Part shown: one piece after another, positions 59,057 to 64,000 of the stretch
Numbering within the stretch: the first letter of the stretch is position 1
How the letters are laid out: each line of letters opens with the position of its first letter
Source of the DNA: Brachypterus glaber
Taxonomy: Eukaryota > Arthropoda > Insecta > Coleoptera > Kateretidae
Length of the DNA: 64,000 nucleotides
Direction: 5' to 3'
Assembly: GCA_958510825.1 (NCBI GenBank)
Contig: OY294049.1
Coordinates: 28,700,620 to 28,764,619 of the forward strand
Made by a program: the position numbers and the translations under genes
The notes under the pieces: model-generated
The model's database searches: none
Seen by the model: the letters and a program-made list of their open reading frames with translations, nothing else
Told to the model about the DNA's origin: nothing

Positions 59057-59078
59057 GCGCATCTAGAAATAGGTGCGC
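59057..59078. repeat. Small hairpin near the Penelope right end
   Basis: 'gcgcatcta' and 'taggtgcgc' pair (one G-T) around 'gaaa', just inside the right inverted flank. Confidence 0.55.
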
Positions 59079-59166
59079 CTGATAAGAACATTTTAATTTT
59101 ATTTTCTGTTTTAGATTTTTACGATATAAATAGTCATTGAGGCGAAATGGCTCAAATTAATAATAC

Positions 59167-59483
59167 TTTAAATGATATGATTTAATTACATCAACTAGTT
59201 GTACATAAACAGCAACATTTTATATTTTAAATTATTTTAGTGTTTTTAGTTTTGCAGGTTTTTTTCTAAAGGCACTAGATTAGTTAAGTCTAGTGGCAAT
59301 CTAGTGTCCTTATTTTTTTTCCGTTTATATTTAAATGTTTTGGTAAACATTCCAAACTTAAAATACATAGGTCAGTGCCTTTAAAATATATTAGGTATTT
59401 ATTTGACCTTAAATTTGGTGAGAATCTTTAATTAGCAACACTTTTTGAAAAAATAGTTCAGGGAACACCATAATGTCTACTAG
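59167..59483. other. Intergenic sequence without recognised gene
   Basis: About 300 bp of AT-rich DNA. 'gcactagattagttaagtctagtggc' near 59270 is a short hairpin. Nothing else was found. Confidence 0.5.
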
Positions 59484-59893
59484 GGTATTGAAAAAAAAAC
59501 ACATTTTTCTAATTTTTCATATGCACCCCTTCCTCCTGTGTTTCAATTGAAAAACGAAAATAAATTGAAAAAAAGTTCCAAAAAAAAAAGATTTTTTTTT
59601 TAATTGTATTTTTTTAAGTTGCGTTATTTGGGAAAATGCAATATACCATCCACTGTGAATAGTATATAATGAAAGGCGTAGCATTACATATCTTCACGGC
59701 TTGTTTTATCTTTAAAACTGTACCAATGTAAGAAATTAAACAATACAAATACCTCATAATTATACCTGAAAGGGACGGGGGTCAAAAAATTTTCAAGTAA
59801 CTTGAAATTTGGTATGCAAGCATAATTTTTTAATTGAAACAACATAGGAGGGGTGCATCTGAAAAATTAGAAAAAAACGTTTTTTGCAATACC
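59484..59893. mobile_element. MITE family V, copy 2 (complete, about 410 bp)
   Basis: The ends are inverted, GGTATTG, and the arms share 'ttctaatttttca' and 'tgcacccct' in inverse ('gaaaaattagaa', 'aggggtgca'). The middle ('gcattacatatcttcacgg') is shared with copy 1 at 13573. Non-coding. Confidence 0.75.
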
Positions 59894-60546
59894 TACTGCC
59901 TATCCTAAATTATAATTATTTTGTTTAATATTTTTTAAAATAACAAATCAAATAATATTAAACGTGCCATGCGATTGTAAATTTTGAAAAATTCATTTTT
60001 TAAGCACTCTGTATTGCCTATGTGCCATATTGGTATAGATCGAAAGCTCAAGATGATAATTATTTATGTTATGAGGAGAAAAAAAATCATTTTTTGGCAC
60101 ATTTTTGAAGCGCAAAAATATATATACAGGGTAGGCCGTCTAAGACTAATCAGATTATTTCTGGCGGTATCATAAGAGGAATCGATATGATTTTTTTTTT
60201 CATGCATACTAGACCAATAAAGCTATAACTTCATAAAAACAAAAGTCCTTCACTACCTTTTATTTTAGAGGTACAGCCATACAAAGACGAATTTACCAAA
60301 TAAAAGTTAGTCAGAAACGCGAAAATTTAAAAGTACATTAATCTTACTTTATTAATATATTTTTTTTAATAAATAGCCTTAATTTTTAAATTTTTTTTTC
60401 TGTGTTACAAGAAAAAAGTTATCTGCGGTGTAATTTTTCCTATCGGCAATCTTTTATAAATGTCAATTGTGTCAATTTAAGTGGACTTTTTAGTTATTCT
60501 CTCAAAATCGTTTAAAATAATTAAAAAACGAAGAAATAACTTTAAT
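59894..60546. other. Intergenic sequence without recognised gene
   Basis: A 'tacagggtaggccgtctaag' motif near 60125 looks like the start of another MITE, but no inverted partner was found. The 63-codon frame at 59984 is not supported. Confidence 0.45.
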
Positions 60547-60550
60547 AATA

Positions 60551-61711
60551 ACACTAGGCAACACGGTTTCTTGCCCTGATTGGAGTCCTATGTTTTTTAA
60601 CTAATTTTGGGTCGCTGAAACCGAATCTGGCCTCACAATATTTCTATTACCTAAGTTTTTTGAGAAAAATGAGATAAAAATGTTAAAAAATCATTATTTT
60701 ATCCCTCTTTTGTTCTAAAATCATGGGAGATAAAAATATTCCGAGGACAAATTTAGATTCGGCGACTCAATTAGTTAAAAATTACCCAACTTAAAACATG
60801 GAAACTTTAAATTCATAGGTAGAATAAATAGGGATTTTATGAAAAAAAATATTTTAAAAAAAATGGATAATGTGAAAGAACTAAGTAGGGGTAGAGGGTA
60901 AGAAGAAGGGTGCATAAGGGGACAACCTTATCGCCACGTCCTCATGCTAAAAATTGTCAAAAATCATTACTAGGGGGTCAAAAATGAACTAAAAAAATGT
61001 TACGTAATATGGTTCTTTTGTAATAAAGTAACATTTTTATGATGTAGAACCATTAAAAAAACAAAACAAAAATACACAATATTTTGTTTTATAAATTATT
61101 TTTAAATTGACAGAATTGCCTGTACTAAAATTTAAAAAATAAGACGTGCTGGATTTTTTTTAAGGTCAAATTTGGATTCTGCGCCTTTAAATTGATAAGA
61201 AAAATATATTTTTTGGGCTCGAGCGGGAAAAAATTTTACACTGTGTACTTTAATTTTGTTTCTTTTTCATTTATTTACTTACAAACTAAGCAAAATAAAA
61301 AAATATTTGAATAAATATTTTTGTAGAGAATTTTATAATCTACAAATTAAGTCCTATAAAATTTTTATACAGATTTGATAGTTTTGCCACAAAAGAGCAA
61401 TTAAGTAAACTCTGCACTTTCATTTTAAGCTTTTTATATTTTTTCGCGTACTTACTCTGAAAGTAGGTCCTTGGCATATATATTTTTGAGTTCCTCGTAT
61501 TTTTTTTAATATATCCTAAAATTTTCAAAATCCTACTTTTTTTTAAGATTTTGAAAAAAAAAAACGTCATTATTTCCTGGACTTATATCTCAAAAATTCT
61601 AGGTGCTGAAATTTTTCTAAGGTCATATTTGGTGTTTACGCCCTCGAATTAGTAAGAAAAATTTACTTTCCAATCGGGGCAAAAAAAAAGTTGAGATTTG
61701 TTGCCTAGTGT
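60551..61711. mobile_element. CACTAGGCAAC MITE, copy B (1161 bp)
   Basis: The inverted ends are ACACTAGGCAACA and complement, with a perfect AATA duplication (60547-60550 and 61712-61715). It is highly similar to copy A (34375-35525) throughout, with small indels. The 76-codon minus-strand frame is an AT-rich artefact. Confidence 0.88.
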
Positions 61712-61715
61712 AATA

Positions 61716-62333
61716 GCCCAGTAATATTAGGATTTAGTTACGGAAAAATCCCACCTGTAAATTTTTGTGTACGCTTTCGCTTTGTCATTATAGACATTGG
61801 GTAAAAAGTTCCCATGTGTGCGACGCGAGCTTAATTTTTTATTTTGCAATTAGTCGGCACATACGTGGTTTTTCGCGAATATCACCATCAGATTTGCAGT
61901 TATGCAAAAAGGACTTTTTTATAAAATTTTATAAAATTTGTCCAGCATAAAATTCTCTACAATAAACATTGTCTAACTTTTTTTGAAATCTCAACGTTTC
62001 CGCGCTAGCCCTTTGTTAATTTGAGGCGCGCATAAAATTGTTTAAACATGGTTATTTGAAACATGCAATAACTTTCGCAAAAAACACGATCGGATTTCTT
62101 AGACATACCCTTCGTTGCAAATTTACATGGGATTAAAAAAAATTATTTATCACTTCTGATTTTTTTATAACTTTCGATATTAGAATTTTTTTAACAACGT
62201 CAATTTTCACACTTCGAACTTAAAAAAAAAAATTTCGCTTGAAGATTTTAAGATAAAATAAATATTGTACACAACAACTTTTAACATTCATGCATTTTCA
62301 GCGGGGCTACATACAGGGTGCCAAACTTTATTT
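61716..62333. other. Intergenic sequence without recognised gene
   Basis: AT-rich. A 'ttataaaattttataaaattt' run lies near 61919, and 'tacagggtgccaaactttat' near 62312 leads into the following tandem array. No gene is seen. Confidence 0.5.
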
Positions 62334-63056
62334 ACATAGCGATTTTCTCGAAAATTAAAAAAGATAACAAGTTCTGCAAAAACCACCTTAAATAAGACAA
62401 CAATATCTATAAAAAGTAGTCAAAAATAAATTCCCCCCCCCCCTCAACCCCCTATCCCAACTTACCCCTAACTTTATATTTTTGAACGACACCCCTATAT
62501 TTTTTTGGTTGTTTTGGATAGAACTTGAGCTTAAAAATACAATGGTGTATTATATTTGTAATTTTTAAGGTTGAGAAGTGGTAACAAACATTTAAAATCA
62601 ATCCCCTGATTTCAACTACACTGGGCAGAGAGTTTCCGAAAACTAAAAGCGATAATCAGTTTCTGCAAAAGCCAGTTTAAATAAGACAACAGTATCTATA
62701 AAAAGTAACCAAAACGTGAATCTAGCCCTACACCCACTCCCACAACTTACCCCTAATTTATTTTTTTTAAGTAGCTCCCCTATATTTTTTGGTTGCTTTG
62801 GATAGGCCTTGAGCTTGCAAATACAATTGTATTAATTAATGGTGTTATACTTCCGATTTTCAAGTTTTAGAAGTGGTAAAAAACGTTTTAAAACAACTTC
62901 CGGATCCCATCTATATTTAGGCAGTGATTTTCTCGAAAACTATAAAAGATATAATTAATTTCTGCGTGTTAACAAGACTGTAAAAAGTAGCAACAAATAA
63001 AATCCACCCCTCAAACCCGTCCTAATACTTGATTATCTCTTTTGATTTTCCAGAAA
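62334..63056. repeat. Tandem array, about 2.5 units of 290 bp
   Basis: Units begin near 62340, 62631 and 62923 and share 'gattttctcgaaaact', 'aaataagacaacagtatcta', 'taaaaagtag', 'cttacccctaa' and 'cccctatattttttggttg'. The units are clearly diverged. The third is cut by the family X element that starts at 63074. Confidence 0.8.
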
Positions 63057-63073
63057 ATCACTGCCTATATATA

Positions 63074-64000
63074 CACGGTGTATTTGAAATAGGGTCGGAA
63101 ATTTTAACTGATGATTCTACATCATAAAATATGACAAAAAGTTCCTATAAACATATGTCTAAAAATGCGTCATAAGGGAGCTACGCCCCTTTGAAAGTGG
63201 CTAAAAAAATCGGTTTTTATTTAATAACTCAGGAACCGTTTGAGATATATCAACGAGGTTTTGCACGTCAACTAATCCTACCAAGGCCCGTTTTTATGTG
63301 TTATTTTCATGTACTTATTTTAACCAGGGGTGTGCGAAACGGGGAGGGCTTATCAGTTTTTTGTCCCAAACTTTTTTCTGTGTAACTTTTTTGCAATTTT
63401 ATTTTTGAAATATGATTCCTCAGGTCAAAATACATAAAAGAGGTACTCTTGTTGTAATACTGTAGGATTAACCGTTTTCGAGAAAAATTCATTTGACGGT
63501 GAAATTCCACGATTCGAGGACGAAAAATTAAATACTAAAATGTTGAAAACCAAAATTTTAATGATGCATGGCGAATGTACATTAAAAACTAAGAAAAAAA
63601 CTTCATATACAGGTACTTCCAAAAATCAATCCTAATGGAGCTATGGTCTCCTAAATATGCACCATTTTTAAAGCGCTATGGTAGGTTTAAAATCGTTTTT
63701 TCGACCTACATGTATGGAAACTTTTTTTCTTAGTTTTTGATGTAGAATAACATTGCATCATTAAAATTTTGGTTTTCAACATTTTAGTATTTAATTTTTC
63801 GTTCTCGAACCGTGGAATTTCACCTTCAAATTAATTTTTCTCGAAAACGGTTAATCCTACAGTATTACAACAAGAGTACCTTTTTTATGTATTTTGACCC
63901 GAGGAATCATATTTCAAAAATAAAATTGCAAAAATGTTACACAGAAAAAAGTTTGGGACAAAAAACTGATAAGCCCCCCCCGTTTCGCACACCCCTGGTT
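63074..64000. mobile_element. Family X element, copy X4, running off the window
   Basis: The left end CACGGTGTATTTGAAATAGG is preceded by TA (63072-63073). The arm turns near 63640 and the inverse arm runs to the window edge, so the right end is not visible. It closely matches X1, including a poly-C run of 8 near 63973. Confidence 0.88.

Larger units (their letters stand above)
57480..59166 (+). mobile_element. Penelope-like element fragment with inverted flanks
   Basis: It is bounded by an inverted repeat of about 86 bp (57480-57566 and 59081-59166) containing 'atttgagccatttcgcctca'. Inside lie the end of the RT region, a GIY-YIG endonuclease domain and, downstream, a hairpin motif (58840-58874). 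Penelope-like elements often show partial and inverted terminal copies. The RT catalytic core is absent, so it is 5'-truncated. Confidence 0.82.

Overview
The window looks like part of an insect nuclear genome. It is strongly AT-rich, with spliced exons tens of kilobases apart and almost everything else made of transposable-element remains. The only host gene I recognise is the 3' part of homer (post-synaptic scaffold family) on the + strand. Three coding exons (6797-6981, 27201-27334, 38697-38882 with the stop) encode the C-terminal coiled coil. Codon phases match across both junctions and the splice sites are canonical. The two introns are about 20.2 kb and 11.4 kb. The EVH1-coding exons must lie upstream of base 1. 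A beetle-like, repeat-rich insect is my guess; the sequence does not prove the order.

Intron before the first exon (1-6796): a palindromic host repeat invaded by a long-arm foldback element (2576-4846, left part tandemly duplicated), a tRNA-derived SINE (4856-5120) and a palindromic TA-flanked element of 'family X' (5354-6409). An older copy at about 466-520 preserves the uninterrupted sequence for all three insertion sites. The 20-kb intron holds microsatellites, TTGGCC-rich arrays, several MITEs, a foldback element with inverted tandem repeats (19348-20703), a transposase fragment and another X element (24688-27135) that carries a second foldback and ends 65 bp before the next exon. The 11-kb intron holds a nest: family X (27501-36437) contains a Ty1/copia element (27721-33910), which contains a Tc1/mariner element (29770-32195), which contains a hAT-like fragment. 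The same X copy also contains a probable solo LTR with a MITE inside it.

Downstream of homer (39150-64000) I see no further host gene. The region holds foldback elements and MITEs, a 5'-truncated LINE inside a foldback arm (41346-43750), a TTAA-flanked element (47569-49166), a GC-richer jockey-like LINE with internal deletions (about 49205-51860), a foldback flanked by ACAT (53116-55262), and a Penelope-like element with a GIY-YIG endonuclease domain (57480-59166). Two hairpins linked to Penelope-like sequence share flanks but have different, fully compensated stems. Every transposon ORF seen is broken by stops, frameshifts or deletions, so none appears autonomous.

No CRISPR array, operon, rRNA or functional tRNA gene was found. 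All boundaries and homologies come from reading the sequence; no alignment or database search was run.
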